In this document: positions 29,419-40,589 of the stretch, piece after piece
Layout: every line of letters begins with the position of its first letter
Position numbering within the stretch: the stretch's first letter is position 1
DNA from: Rhynchopus sp. YZ270_cl-10
Lineage: Eukaryota > Euglenozoa > Diplonemea > Diplonemida > Diplonemidae
Direction of reading: 5' to 3'
DNA: 64,000 nucleotides
Assembly (NCBI GenBank): GCA_964035575.1
Contig: OZ037874.1
Coordinates: forward strand, 992,001 to 1,056,000
Position numbers and translations under genes: made by a program
Notes under the pieces: generated by a model
Told to the model about the DNA's origin: nothing
What the model saw: the letters and a program-made list of their open reading frames with translations, nothing else
Database searches by the model: none

Positions 29419-31563
29419 ATGCATTCCTCACTGAATGTGTCTGGAGGGCCAGATTTCAGAGAACGGCGTCGAGAGAGTGTTCTTGCAGGCGGTCGGAGGG
29501 GCAGCCGGCGTGCTACGGATGCACATTGCACTCCCCACCCCCCTACTGCGCCACAACGCTTTCGGATCGGAACAGAACCTCTCGTTTCCGATAACATAAT
29601 GGCCTCCGTTGCGTTGCGGGTTCAATACCAGCGTGAGGTGGCCAGAATCCGCTCGGGAAAGACCTCAAGCACAGATGAAACAAATGAAATCAGTCCGTTT
29701 ACGTGCCATCTCCCTGAAGCTGATAAGATTGCCGCCTTGCAGGAGGAGCTGGCTGAGAAGGAGCGGCGCGTGGAGCGCAATCGACAGCGCATTGCGGAGA
29801 TCCATGCTGAAACGGAGTCGTGTGTGTCACGTAGGAAGACGTTGCGGTTCTTTTCGGGGGATGCGAATGAGGGTTCTGCGAAAAGGAGGCCTTCTTTCAG
29901 GCCAAAGTCAATGCGTGTGAGCAAAGTCGAAAATATGACTAAACAAGCAGACGAATCGATTGTCTTGTCGGACTGTGGTTTGCTTTCGGTGTCGCTATTT
30001 GGAGGGCCTCCTGTACAGGCATCGTGTGACACATCTGAGGCAAAGGGGGTTGGGGTTGCTTCCTCGGTATCAGCGTCAACGGCGATAGTCGAGAACGAAG
30101 TACTGCCTGAGGGAGAAGGGAGCTCGCTGAATACTCTGACACAGAGTTTTGACTGTGTGCAAAATGCGGATGCTATCAAGGGGAGGCCTGCGAAAGGTGA
30201 AGAGAAAATTGAAGTTAAACAAGACATCAAAATTGAGGAGGAGGGGGAGGAAGCGAAGAGAGAAGACAACGATGCAAGCATAGAGAACGAAGCAGAAGCG
30301 GAAGCAAAAGCTGCAGCAGCACAGGAGGCAGAGGATGCAGAGGAGAAGGCCAAAGAAGCTGAAGCTGCAGAAGCAAAATCAGACATGCCCTCAGAAGGGA
30401 AGGTAAGGGAAGCAGTGGTGGAACAGGAGGAGGAGAAGGCAAACACAGATGCAGAAGAGACATCGGACCCTGGCGCAAAGGTGACTGAGGTGAACACAGA
30501 TGCAGAAGCGACGTCTGCTGCTGAAGCTGAAGAGAAAGCTGCAGCAGCACAGGATGCAGAGGAGAAGGCGAAAGAAGCTGAAGCAGAAGCTGCAGAAGCG
30601 AAATCAGACGTGCCCTCAGAAGGGAAGGTCAGGGAAGCAGCAGAAGAACAGGAGGACCAAAAGGAGGAGAAGGCAAACACAGATGCAGAAGAGACCTCGG
30701 ACCCTGGCGCAAAGGTGACTGAGGTGAACACAGATGCAGAAGCGACGTCTGCTGCTGAAGCAGAAGCAGAAGAGAAATCTGCAGCAGCACAGGATGCAGA
30801 GGAGAAGGCCAAAGAAGCGGAAGCTGCAGAAGCAAAATCAGACCTGCCCTCAGAAGGGAAGGTCAGGGAAGCAGCAGAAGAACAGGAGGACCAAAAGGAG
30901 GAGAAGGCAACCACAGATGCAGAAGAGACATCGGACCCTGGCGCAAAGGTGACTGAGGTGAACACAGATGCAGAAGCGACGTCTGCTGCTGAAGCAGAAG
31001 CAGAAGAGAAAGCTGCAGCAGCACAGGAGGCAGAGGAGAAGGCCAAAGAAGCTGAAGCAGAAGCTGCAGAAGCGAAATCAGACGTGCCCTCAGAAGGGAA
31101 GGTCAGGGAAGCAGCAGAAGAACAGGAGGACCAAAAGGAGGAGAAGGCAACCACAGATGCAGAAGAGACATCGGACCCTGGCGCAAAGGTGACTGAGGTG
31201 AACACAGATGCAGAAGCGACGTCTGCTGCTGAAGCAGAAGCAGAAGAGAAAGCTGCAGCAGCACAGGAGGCAGAGGAGAAGGCCAAAGAAGCTGAAGCAG
31301 AAGCTGCAGAAGCGAAATCAGACGTGCCCTCAGAAGGGAAGTCGAAGTCGTCAAGCACACATGGTGGAGGGGTGGAGGCAGTCGAAGTGGAGAGAGTACC
31401 CACAATGACCCCAGTGCCCGAGACAGAGGCAGCTGAGAGCGACCTCGCTACCCGTGCTATGCTAATGACACCTGATGGCGGGGAGAACCCAAGCGTCACC
31501 TCCGGCGTGCCCTCGTCTGTGGGACCGCTTTCCAGCAAGTCCCCACAGTATACGGAGATGTGA
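29419..31563 (+). CDS. Low-complexity Ala/Glu repeat protein
   Basis: 714 residues, family unknown. Residues 1-75 are Arg/Ser/Pro-rich. A second possible start is Met61 (29599). Residues ~90-135 form a coiled coil (EADKIAALQEELAEKERRVE). From ~270 the chain is built of repeats of 78-80 residues: a helical half rich in EEKAKEAEAEAAEAKSD, then PSEGKVREAAEEQEDQKEE, then the constant block ETSDPGAKVTEVNTDAEATS. There are four full copies and one partial copy, then a Ser/Thr/Pro tail. The repeats predict a long charged helix or an extended linker. Such proteins are often structural or cytoskeletal, but nothing here proves it. Start 29419 is the first ATG in frame after the T/C-rich leader. The minus strand is also open over this region, a by-product of codon bias. 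Confidence 0.8.
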   Translation: MHSSLNVSGGPDFRERRRESVLAGGRRGSRRATDAHCTPHPPTAPQRFRIGTEPLVSDNIMASVALRVQYQREVARIRSGKTSSTDETNEISPFTCHLPEADKIAALQEELAEKERRVERNRQRIAEIHAETESCVSRRKTLRFFSGDANEGSAKRRPSFRPKSMRVSKVENMTKQADESIVLSDCGLLSVSLFGGPPVQASCDTSEAKGVGVASSVSASTAIVENEVLPEGEGSSLNTLTQSFDCVQNADAIKGRPAKGEEKIEVKQDIKIEEEGEEAKREDNDASIENEAEAEAKAAAAQEAEDAEEKAKEAEAAEAKSDMPSEGKVREAVVEQEEEKANTDAEETSDPGAKVTEVNTDAEATSAAEAEEKAAAAQDAEEKAKEAEAEAAEAKSDVPSEGKVREAAEEQEDQKEEKANTDAEETSDPGAKVTEVNTDAEATSAAEAEAEEKSAAAQDAEEKAKEAEAAEAKSDLPSEGKVREAAEEQEDQKEEKATTDAEETSDPGAKVTEVNTDAEATSAAEAEAEEKAAAAQEAEEKAKEAEAEAAEAKSDVPSEGKVREAAEEQEDQKEEKATTDAEETSDPGAKVTEVNTDAEATSAAEAEAEEKAAAAQEAEEKAKEAEAEAAEAKSDVPSEGKSKSSSTHGGGVEAVEVERVPTMTPVPETEAAESDLATRAMLMTPDGGENPSVTSGVPSSVGPLSSKSPQYTEM
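30289..31340 (+). repeat. Coding tandem repeat, period 234-240 bases
   Basis: The block TGGCGCAAAGGTGACTGAGG recurs at 30471, 30705, 30939 and 31179, a spacing of 234, 234 and 240. The last two units are nearly identical, so the array grew recently at its 3' side. Confidence 0.92.
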
Positions 31564-31577
31564 CAAAGCAAATGTTT

Positions 31578-32231
31578 CAGGGTATTAGGGTGGTTAAAAA
31601 AACTGGTTTTGAAAACCAGTTTTTCCAAAAACTGGTTTTCAAAAAAAAAAAAAAAAAAACAGAGAAATCTGGAGGGGGAAAAAAAACCGGCACTTTTCAC
31701 CAGGCATTTCTGTAAATGTCGTCCCCAGATTAGGGCGGACTCGATTTTTTTCCCTGCATTTTTTCCCCGTCTGGTAGAACCGTGGTTGAACCACGGGAGT
31801 GCCTTTGGGAAATGGCTGTTCCTTGATTTTTTTTTGCCTGCGGCGCCATTTTTCATTTTTTGCTCCGCAAAAAAGGAATTGTTGAGTGGCTCTGTGGTGT
31901 AAAAAGCTACATTTTTACACCGTACCCTCAAAATTTTTCGCCTGCGGCGCCATTTTATATTATTTTTTTGCTCCGCAAAAAAAAATACCGTCCCTATGTT
32001 CCCAATGGTCAGCAGCGCCGAAAAATATTTTGAGCAAAAAACAAGCTGACCTCCCCAATCTTGAAATCTGGATTCCCGGATAAGACACTGACCCCGAAAA
32101 ACCCGAAAAAGGTGACTGTGTCCGTCAACGGTGGAGGTTTTTCGCCGGAAAAACTAGTTTTCGCCACCCAGGAGAGAAAACCAGAAAAACCAGTTTTTTC
32201 CGGAATTTTGGATTTTCACCCTAATACCCTG
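31578..32231. mobile_element. hAT-type MITE, copy 1
   Basis: Terminal inverted repeats CAGGGTATTAGGGTG / CACCCTAATACCCTG are flanked by the exact 8-base duplication AAATGTTT (31570-31577 and 32232-32239). Internal landmarks are an AAAACTGGTTTTC palindrome near the left end, GCCTGCGGCGCCATTTT blocks, and GCTCCGCAAAAAA. The element starts 15 bases after the stop of the Ala/Glu gene, so it probably lies in that gene's 3' UTR. It has a full-length sister at 54773-55406. Confidence 0.92.
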
Positions 32232-32258
32232 AAATGTTTTGTGCAAAAAAAAAAAATA

Positions 32259-33202
32259 ATCAGTCCTATTCGTGGTCATTTACCCCCCCCCCCCCCCCTA
32301 AATTTACCCCCCCCCCTTATTTTACCCCCTTTTTCAGAAAAAAACGGTTCAGGCCAAAATAACATGGTAATTTACCCCCCCCCCCTTATAATACCCTGTT
32401 GTGGCTGGTACTTTACCCCCCTGGGGGGGTAAAGTACCAGCCACCAGGTAATTTTTGGGTAATTATCGCCGCAACACGCCAGGTGGTGTTTTGTCACGAG
32501 TGACCTAAACCCACGAGCGAAGCGAGGGGGTTCAGGGAACGAGTGGCAAAACACCACCTGGCGTGTAATTATGGGGTAATAGTTTCACTTAGTGCAGCGC
32601 ATACCTGTTTTGTTTTATGGTTTGCTGGGAGGGGCTGATGTGTTCAGCGGGTCGTACATCCGGAGACTGTAGGACTCGTCTGATTTGAAGCTGGAGACAA
32701 GCTCGAAATGAGGAAAGGGGTAAAGTGCAAATAATCTTTCACCCTGTTTTACATCACGTGTGCAGGTAGATGGGTGCAGGTGGGTACGTTTGTGCTGCGT
32801 GGGCGATACGTTTGGGACACCTCACGGAATCTGAGGCAACACCGTGATCCCTGACCAGTCATGGTTCAGGCACGGGCAGAAAGATGATGTGGATGATGTG
32901 GATCCATGATGCATGACTGCTTGCGATGTCGCAAGGAAGTGAGGAATTTTTTTCAGATGACACATTTGTCATGAGAGCATGTGTTGTCACACTGTGTTGT
33001 GCAAAATTTTACCCCACCGTGTATGAAAAAGTCCCCCCTTCCCACCCAAAAACATGACCTAACCCATAACATGGTAATTTACCCCCCCCCCCCCCCCTTA
33101 CCCCCTCATTTACCCCCCCCCCTTATTTTACCCCCTTATTTCCAAAATTTCCGGTTCACCGACCCAAAGGGGGGGGGGTAAATGACCACGAATAGGACTG
33201 AT
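32259..33202. mobile_element. Poly-C fold-back element
   Basis: Left end ATCAGTCCTATTCGTGGTCA followed by TTTAC and C-runs; the right end is its reverse complement. AATA on both sides may be the target duplication. Internal direct repeats ATTTACCCCCCCC and TTATTTTACCCCC occur several times near both ends. No coding frame. A second fold-back sits inside at 32455-32578. Confidence 0.8.
32455..32578. repeat. Nested fold-back with GAGCGAAGCGAG apex
   Basis: The arms contain CACGCCAGGTGGTGTTTTG and its complement. The apex reads CCACGAGCGAAGCGAGGGGG. Just left of it is a separate perfect stem, GGCTGGTACTTTACCCCC and complement (32403-32446). Confidence 0.8.
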
Positions 33203-34398
33203 AATAAATAGTGGAGCGCATCCTTGGGGAGTGTCTACACATATTGCAACCAAGTTTTCAAAAAAGAAAAAAATGCACGTTTTTTTGCAAGGATTGTCTG
33301 ATAAGGATTGATTCTGGTCTAAAAAAAGATGTGCGGCACCTCGCGACGTTGCCACTTCTTGTCCAATTGTGATTTATTTATGTTTTGTTTGAAAAAGTAA
33401 AAAAAATTAAGATGTGTCCAGCCTCCCTTTCATCCCTGTTTTTCAAGATGCGACCAGAGAAGGTCGGCTGTCTTTGCGTCAATATAACCCGCTGCTACGG
33501 TCGTGCAGGAGGCCCCTTCTATTTCAGGGGTGGGCGGGCACCCTGGGGTTTTTTCCATTTTTTTGGATCGGGCACCCGGGTTTTTTCTAAGGATTTTTAC
33601 AGGCAATTTTTGGATTTTTCTGAGAACACGCTGCCCCCCTGCCGAAATATGTTCTCGGTTTTCCCTTTTCGGGGGGTTTTTTTTGGCCTTTTTCGGGTTT
33701 TCCGAGCTTTTACCCTCACTGTCACGGAGTAATTTTGAAAAAAAATGGGCAAGTTCTTGGCTGATACACGTTTTGGTCATTACCACCAGCGAGTTGCTTA
33801 GCGGGGTTAAATTGAACTATGATTCTGGACCCACTGTAACGTGAACCGCCCCCTCGAAATTCAAGAAGGGGTCCTAAACCCGGGCGCGCTACGCGCTACG
33901 TGCACCCCGAATGTTCGGGATGAATATAAAACGGCGCCGCAGGCGAAAAAAAATTACAGGTACAGTATAAAAAAACGCAGCTTTTACACCAAGCCACTCA
34001 GCGAATCCTTTTTTGCAGAGCAAAAAAGGGAAAATGGCGCCGCAGGCAAAATTTTTTTTAAGGTGCAGCCCTGGGCGGCGCGGAATTATTTTTCTTTTTC
34101 GTTCCTCAGTGCCGTCAGGGCCTGCCCAAGTGCGCCAACGCAATGCACTTTGCTACCACCGTGGTGGCGAGCACTTGCAGCACTGCAAGAAGCAAGGTTC
34201 CCTCGACGTTTGCAGTCACACGCACCATACTGTATTATTATTTATTCTGTTGTGCGGGAGGTGAAAGGGCGAGACCGAAGGAAGCGGGGTGGAGACTTTT
34301 TTTGTTCATTATGGCTTGGTACCGCACTCCCCGGGCAGAGTGCGAGTTATTCTCAGCCACACGGGGCCCGGCCCGACCCCAGACTTTTTCCCCTAAGA
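33203..34398. other. Intergenic DNA with repeat fragments
   Basis: Holds the third GTGTCTACAC element (33212-33270) and T/G-rich DNA. It also has a reverse-oriented relative of the hAT-MITE interior at 33930-34070 (AATGGCGCCGCAGGC, GCAAAAAAGGG). The open frames through 33385-34476 have erratic composition and no recognisable domain, so no gene is called. Confidence 0.5.
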
Positions 34399-35480
34399 AA
34401 AACCCTTAGAAAAATAAATTTTATTCCCCGAAATAAAGTGCCTCAAGCCAAATTGCTTAGGAGGCAGGGACGGTAAAGTGTCAGTATTTCCCTGCTATTT
34501 TCAGATTTTCCCCGACCAATTTACACGTAAAAAATTGGAGCAGGTAAATATAGTAATTTGAGCAGGTAAAATATAGTAAATAGCCGGGGATCCCAGCCAA
34601 AAATGGGCAGGTAAAATATTATAATATTTTCCCGGCAAAAAATTTTTTTTTCCTCTTTTTTCACAAGTGTTTTTTGTGACTGCTCACTACACCCTAGGGA
34701 CCCTTCTGGGACCAAAAAATCAAAAAAAGCAAGAATTGGGCTGTTTTGAGCATCACAAATTTATTCCCCGGTCATTTTCTGTACAAAAATCCACCTGTAC
34801 CTGTCAAAATGTATGGGCCAACGCCTTGTCAAAAAAATCAAAAAAATCTCAGAAGAAAAAAAATCCGGGAAAAATTCGACCCCTGGGTTGGGTTTTTGGG
34901 CACCAAAAAATGCAAAAACCCGCAAAAATCGGGTGTTTTGACCATCTAGGGTTACACCAAAGTACACTTCTGTGAACAAGCCTAGGAGAAGGAGTATAAA
35001 CCCAATACCATGTGGTATGTGTTCAGTAGGCTTAACTACACACATGAACACGAAAACGGGGAGAAGCTGCAAGTGGCTTTCCCCCCGTTTGGGCACTCTC
35101 CTCCTAAGGGTTCGTAAAAGAAGGAGGCGACGACCAAAAGGTTTTTGTTTACCACCACCATTCAACCTCCCCACACACCCATCAACCAACAGCACGCAAG
35201 GGTCACAATCTCCTAAGCAATTTGGCTTTTGGCACTTTATTTTGGGAAATAAAATTACAAACTCTTGGTAAATATTGAAGATATTTCCCTTCGGGGGGTG
35301 TCAACCACCTCGGGTGCGGATTTACCTCGCCTTCGGCTCGGTAAATCCGAACCCTTGGTGGTTGACACCCCCCTCAGGTAAATATAGCTTCAATATTTAC
35401 CTAGAGTATATAATTATTCCCCGTATAAAATCCTTAGAAAAAATAATTTTCCCCCCGTGTAAAATCCTTAGAAAAAATAA
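34399..35480. mobile_element. Large degenerate fold-back element
   Basis: The left arm (34400-34470), CCTTAGAAAAATAAATTTTA then GAAATAAAGTGCC and AATTGCTTAGGAG, is matched in reverse at 35210-35255 and 35420-35475. A 147-base fold-back (35261-35407) interrupts the right arm. The interior has two diverged copies of a block with GGGACCAAAAAAT / GGGCACCAAAAAAT. No coding frame and no clear target duplication. Confidence 0.6.
35261..35407. repeat. Nested fold-back with CCTTCGG apex
   Basis: Outer arms ACTCTTGGTAAATATTGAAG and near-complement, inner arms GGGGGGTGTCAACCACC and complement, apex TTTACCTCGCCTTCGGCTCGG. Same architecture and inner-arm wording (GGGGGTGTCAAC) as the fold-back at 48187-48313. 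Confidence 0.8.
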
Positions 35481-36192
35481 AATAAAATCAAAATCGGGCC
35501 CCGGGCACCCACTTTAGGCCCAGGCCTGCTTCTATTTCCATATATATTTTTTTTTTGTGACAACTGCCTTGCAAAGGTTGTAGGGGAGGAAATGAAAACA
35601 TATCTGAGTTGTGCCCGAATTTTTTTGGTGTGAGCGATGTAAACACGACACAACTTATTCACAGAAAAGTTTTTGATTTTGTCCCTACACACTCCACAAA
35701 AATCCGGTGCGATCAACGAAAAATGGCCGTTTTAGTCTTCCTCATGGATTTTAAGATCGAGTCGTAAGGCAGGCCACTGAGACCGGTTTTGTGTGGACGG
35801 TGAAGGGGCACACGAGGAAACACACGGCGAAATCGGTCTCCTGATGAGCACTATTGACTCCCAAAGAAGTCACGCGATCAACGAAAAATTCTTTTTCTGA
35901 TTTCGTTTCTTTCTTTATCAGACTAGCTTAAACTCAGATAACAGTTTTTATTTCTCCTGGGTCACAGAGGACGTCGATGTAAATCCCTAAGAGGGTGGGG
36001 ACCTCCGCTGTCAGTAACAGCATGGGATAGTCAGAGGTGCATCAGCAAACCACCATTTTTTTTTCTCTCTAAAAAAAGGGAAGGTTGTACGTGTTACACC
36101 CTTTGGTGCTTACTGTTTGTGTTATAAATAGTAAGCATATGAATGTATTTCTCTCTGTCAGGTACCTGCTCTTTTGATTTTCCTTTTAAAAA

Positions 36193-39100
36193 ATGGAAAT
36201 CCCTGTCACACATTGTGAGTCGGGACAGACAGTTGTTGTGGATGTAGATGCAGATGGAACGGTCGCGTGTCTGAAGGAGGCTGCTTGCCTGCAGCTTTTA
36301 AACTCCAGAGTCGACCCTTCCCTCTGCAGACTGATGAAGGGAACCGGTGTCGCTCTAGGGTCAAACACGACACCACTGAGCAACGTGGATGTGGAGAATG
36401 GAGAGCACCTCTACCTTGAAGTCGCAGAGGCAACAAACATGACTGAGTACGTGGAGCGCATTGCGAGGGATCGGTACGATGTGCAGGTATTCCAATCCAC
36501 ATCACAATATTTTTTCTTTTTCATCAGAAGCAAACCACAAAATGGAGGACTGCATGGTTGCCCCCCCCTACACCCAATCATACCATACACTGCCACCAGG
36601 GCTTTGTGTATTTCAACTCTACCCCCATAGCAAACTATTTGATTAAAAAGACACAAAACCCCCCCAACAGGCCTACGTCAGCCTTGCCGCAGCACTCCCC
36701 GACCGATCCGAAGAGGTGATCCTCTTCGGCAGCACCGTGCACACCAAGACCAGCCTGCTGACCTCTGCTATTGCGATAGACCACCGCTGCCATGATGCGT
36801 ATTTTGCCCTTGCCCTTGCGCTTCACCCCGATGAGGAGATCCACGTTGTCCACGAATACTTAACAAAACGCGACCTTCTAATCCGTTCGTTGTCCATCAA
36901 GCCAATGGCGGCATGCTACACAGAGCTAGGCCACCTCGTTGCAAAGGGGCGGTGCCTCTCCCTGAACGGCGACATCTGCCTCAGCAAGCAAGAACTCTTC
37001 AAGCACGCAATCCAACTCGACCCGACAGACGTTACGTCATACCACTCCCTCGCGGCCTCGATGCTCGATAAGGAGCGCACCATGCTCTACGGGACGAACA
37101 CATGCATCACCAAGGAAACCCTCCTCCGCAAAGCACTGCGTATAGATTCGAAGTACTCCCTCCTCTACACCGAGCTCGCCGAAACGGTACCCCCAGGGGG
37201 GAATATTCCGTGGGAAGGAGAGAAATGTGTTGACGCAGATTGGCTCAATAAAAAGGCAATTTCGCTGGATTTTCGATGTGCGGTAGGGTATTTAGCGTTG
37301 GCGCGGAATAATATCGATCTCCCCACGACAGACTCAATTCAGCTGGAGAATGGGTCTTCTTATGGGGTCGTGGGATTGCTCAATCAGGCACTCTGTTTTG
37401 ATGCCAACCTGCATGAAGCTTATTACCTCCTTGCGAGGCATGGTTTTGTTTTTCGAGGGGTGCATACAACGCCAGACGACACCCAGGTCTGCGTAAATGC
37501 AATTCCATTTACCAAGGTCCAGCTTCTATCTAAAGCGATCCAATTAAGCCCCACACCAAAACCAGAATATCTCACGCTCCTCGGAGATCACCTTGAAGAC
37601 AGCGCAGTACCGCTAGAAATCGAGGAAAAGACCTTCACCAAGGAAACTCTATACATTGCCGCCATCGCTGCGGACCATCGCTTTGCAAAAGCGCATCACA
37701 GATTAGGCTGTCTTTTACCTTATGATGGATCCGCTGCGCTTGGTCATACCGTCTTAAATAAGGAGCAGCTCTTGAAAAGAGCGATTTTGTTGGATAATTC
37801 GCAATCAGATTATTATTTGGATTTGGCGTTGTCGATGCGGGTGGGCGCGAAAACAATTTTGGAGGATGCTTGCGAGGAGGTGAACAGAGAGGATCTGATG
37901 GACACTGCAATAAATCTTGCCCCAGATTCGGTGCGAGCAATGATGCATAAGGCTTTGGAGTCTGCTCAACCGAAGGAAATTCTGCTAAAGGTGGTTTCCC
38001 TCGCACCAGATTGGCCTGAAGGAATCTACCAGCTTGCAATGTGTTTAGGCCCATCTGACACAATCTCCGTCTTCGGCACAACACATACCCGAATTTCACT
38101 TCTCTTTTTGCTAATTGAACAGAAAGATGGTGGTGACGCCTTCCCTCTAGTCTACTATGCCCTAGGGATTTACGCAACGGAGAACACAGTGGAGATCGGA
38201 GGAACGCAGTATACTGCCGCAACGCTTTTCAAAAAATGTCTTAAAATTGATCCCAAATGTTCTGACGCATATTTTAACCTGGCGGAGTTGAACCTCGAGA
38301 TTCAGATTCATGGAGAGACTCTAGGTCGGACATCGTTGTATCAGAAAAGCGTTGTGTATGACCGGTATAATGTCGCGAAACGGCTGCGCTTAGCACAGCA
38401 GTTGGCAGTAGAGGAGACAGTTGTGCTTCCTGAAGGGGAGGTCACCGCGGTGGACATCCTGACGCACGCAGCAGACCTCGATGCATACAACACAGAGGTG
38501 AAGTATTGTCTTGCCATGTACCTCCCTGCTGGGGGGGTTGTCGCGTTCCGTGGGGGAGGAAGGGCGTCCAGGGAGGCTCTCTTTGCTAGTCATCTTGGTC
38601 ATCATCGTGATGCCTGTACGCTGAACAATGCTGCGGTAGTTCATTTACGCCATGCCAAAATACCAGGTGCATCCCAACGCACACAACGTACGCTCCTCGA
38701 AGAAGCTGTTCAACACTTTGAAGCAAACCCCGCAGTGTACTCCATTGATGGGTCGGAACTATACTACAACCTGGCTGAGGTGACGTTGGAGAGTGCAGAG
38801 GCGAGGAAGCTGTATCTTAAGGCGATTATGCTGGCACCAAGGAAACATTTGTTCTATTATTTTGCCTTGAGTGGGGTGCTTACCGGGAGCGATGATGTTC
38901 TTCCCGCCGCACTGTTTCCAGACAATGCCTTGGTTTGCCCGCAAGATGGCGGGTTTTCCGAGGTATCGCTGCTCTGCGCGGTTCTCGCGGAGGACCCACA
39001 GTTTTACCCGGCATATCGAAGCCTTGCGTTGGCTATCTACCGCAAACCTCATACCTTCCCCAACGGAGTCGAGGTGAACGGTGTGCACTACTCTGTCTGC

Positions 39101-39706
39101 GCTTTGTTGGAAAAGGGGTTTAATGAGAGACACATCTCCAATGCACCGTTGATTACAGAAGGAATGCAGGCGTTGGCGACATTTGAACATGATATGAGTT
39201 CGGTGTTTGAACGGGGTCTTGCTGTGTATTCTCAAAACCCGGTGGCGTATCTTAATATGAGTTTTTTTGGGGTGAGGACGTTGGCAGACAATAGGGTGGT
39301 CCGGAGGGAGGTGTTGCTGCGGCACGCTGAGTCGCTCGCAGAGCGGGATGGCGAGAATGAGCTGAGGGGGTTCATCTGCTTCTGCCTGGCTGGGTCTGCG
39401 GGTGTGCCGGCGACACGGCGTGCGTTGCTCCTGGAGGCTGTGAGGTTGTATCCCTGCGCGGCTGTGTACACCATGCTTGGTGATGGGGTTGCCGAAGGCG
39501 GGACGCTGGTCCTCCCCTCATCACGCCGTATGTCTCGTAAAGAGGTGTTCTGCACTGCGGCACAGCAGACCGCAAGTGCATCAGAAGGGCGCGATGCGGC
39601 GTGGGCAAAGCTTCTCAACGAGATGTGTCCTGGCGAAGTGCTCGAAGTAGGTGGCGTGACCGTCAGAAAGGACCTCATGACTGTGCGCACTGCGAAGATG
39701 CGGTGA
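36193..39706 (+). CDS. Ubiquitin-like domain plus long TPR-type repeat protein (two exons)
   Basis: Spliced as 36193-36486 and 36671-39706, giving 1,109 residues. Residues 1-78 look like a beta-grasp ubiquitin-like domain (TPLSNVDVENGEHLYLEV is the typical last turn and strand). From ~85 to the end are more than twenty TPR-like units of 36-45 residues with the pattern (T/S)KxxLLxKAIxLDxxxxxAYxxLA; examples are LLRKALRIDSKYSLLYTELA and LFKKCLKIDPKCSDAYFNLA. Between helices many units carry a short beta-like insert of the V-x-(F/I)-x-G-x-x-(Y/H)-(T/S) kind. Long proteins of this repeat style are common in some protists, including kinetoplastid relatives. Function unknown; the architecture suggests a scaffold that binds peptides and perhaps ubiquitin pathway partners. 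Intron phase 0 restores AYVSLAAAL, an intact repeat helix. Confidence 0.88.
36487..36670 (+). other. Intron of the ubiquitin-like/TPR gene (184 bases, phase 0)
   Basis: GTATTC at the 5' end, C-rich tract and CCAACAG at the 3' end. Without removal the first exon would end about 48 codons later in repeat-poor sequence and the downstream frame would have no start. Confidence 0.85.
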
Positions 39707-40589
39707 GAGAAAATGGGGTAAAAAAAAGTGCATCGTAAAAAAAAAAGTGTCCAAAAAAACCCCATATTTCCCCATATTTTCATAGTAAATACCTTCCCAC
39801 TGAAAACCCCCCTTTTTTGTACCCGCGCAACACCATGAAACGACATAATCCCTTAACAGTAAACTTGTGGAAACCCACGCAGCTGATGCTGTGCTATAAC
39901 GAATGTGGTCAAGGTCAAGCACAGAGAGGCTTAGGGTCATCTTATAAACTTTTTCTTTTTTCTTTTTTTCAGAATTTTTGAAAATACGGGAGAAAAGGGC
40001 TCCCCCGCCTGGGGGTCCAAGTATGTATGCCTGGGGGGGCTGGCTTCGTGTGTCTTCGTGTGCGTGGCAGTCGGGAGGTAGTGCCTGCGTGAATAAGTAT
40101 TCTCCCAACGGTGAGCGCGAGTGTTTAGTAATACAACTGTCTCTTGTGCATATTGTGCGCATGCATGAACACATGTGAAACGTATTTGACAAAAGGTTTA
40201 TTTTGTAATATTGCCCCCTCTCTTTTTTTTGGTTGGGCTTCTCTCAGGTACACTGCCAGGAGATTTGTTATCTCAAGGCATAATGTTTTTGCTCGTATTG
40301 GTGACTAAACGCGAGGCTCAGATTGCATCTAAGCAGTGGTAACGATTTTTTTTTTCTAACATTTTTTTCTAATATTTTGTTCAGTACGTGCGTACAGAAT
40401 TTGAAAATGTCTCGGACCAGTGATATAGGTATCTGTATGTGGGACCAAATCCCACAAAAAACCGGGAAAAAAAAAAACTATAGAATTTCGGGATTTTTTG
40501 CAATTTTTACCTTACCTTACAGGGCTCTAAGAGGGGTCCCGAAGGGACTCCAGAGCAACGCGACCCCACCATGAAGAGCACGGTCGTCA
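39707..40589. other. Intergenic DNA downstream of the TPR gene
   Basis: No gene seen. Hairpin motif copies at 39913-39949 (followed by a T/C tract ending TTTTTTTCAG) and at 40300-40325. A TGCCTGCGTGAATAAG block at 40082 is a weak relative of the GCGTTTGCAC motif. Confidence 0.5.
39913..39949 (+). repeat. Dispersed CTAAG/CTTAG hairpin motif
   Basis: GGTCAAGCACAGAGAGGCTT followed by AGGGTCATCTTATAAAC and T-rich DNA. The right half is identical to the copy at 24336 over TTAGGGTCATCTTATAAAC. Confidence 0.65.

Noticed and set aside
29622-31931. 769-codon open frame on the minus strand
   Set aside because: It mirrors the Ala/Glu repeat gene. GCA/GAA/GAG-type codons give a stop-free Ser/Ala/Phe-rich antisense frame. 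The product is low-complexity with no domain and it runs into the adjacent hAT MITE.
33841-34476. 211-codon + frame
   Set aside because: It crosses a reverse-oriented hAT-MITE relative and low-complexity DNA. The composition changes abruptly along the frame.
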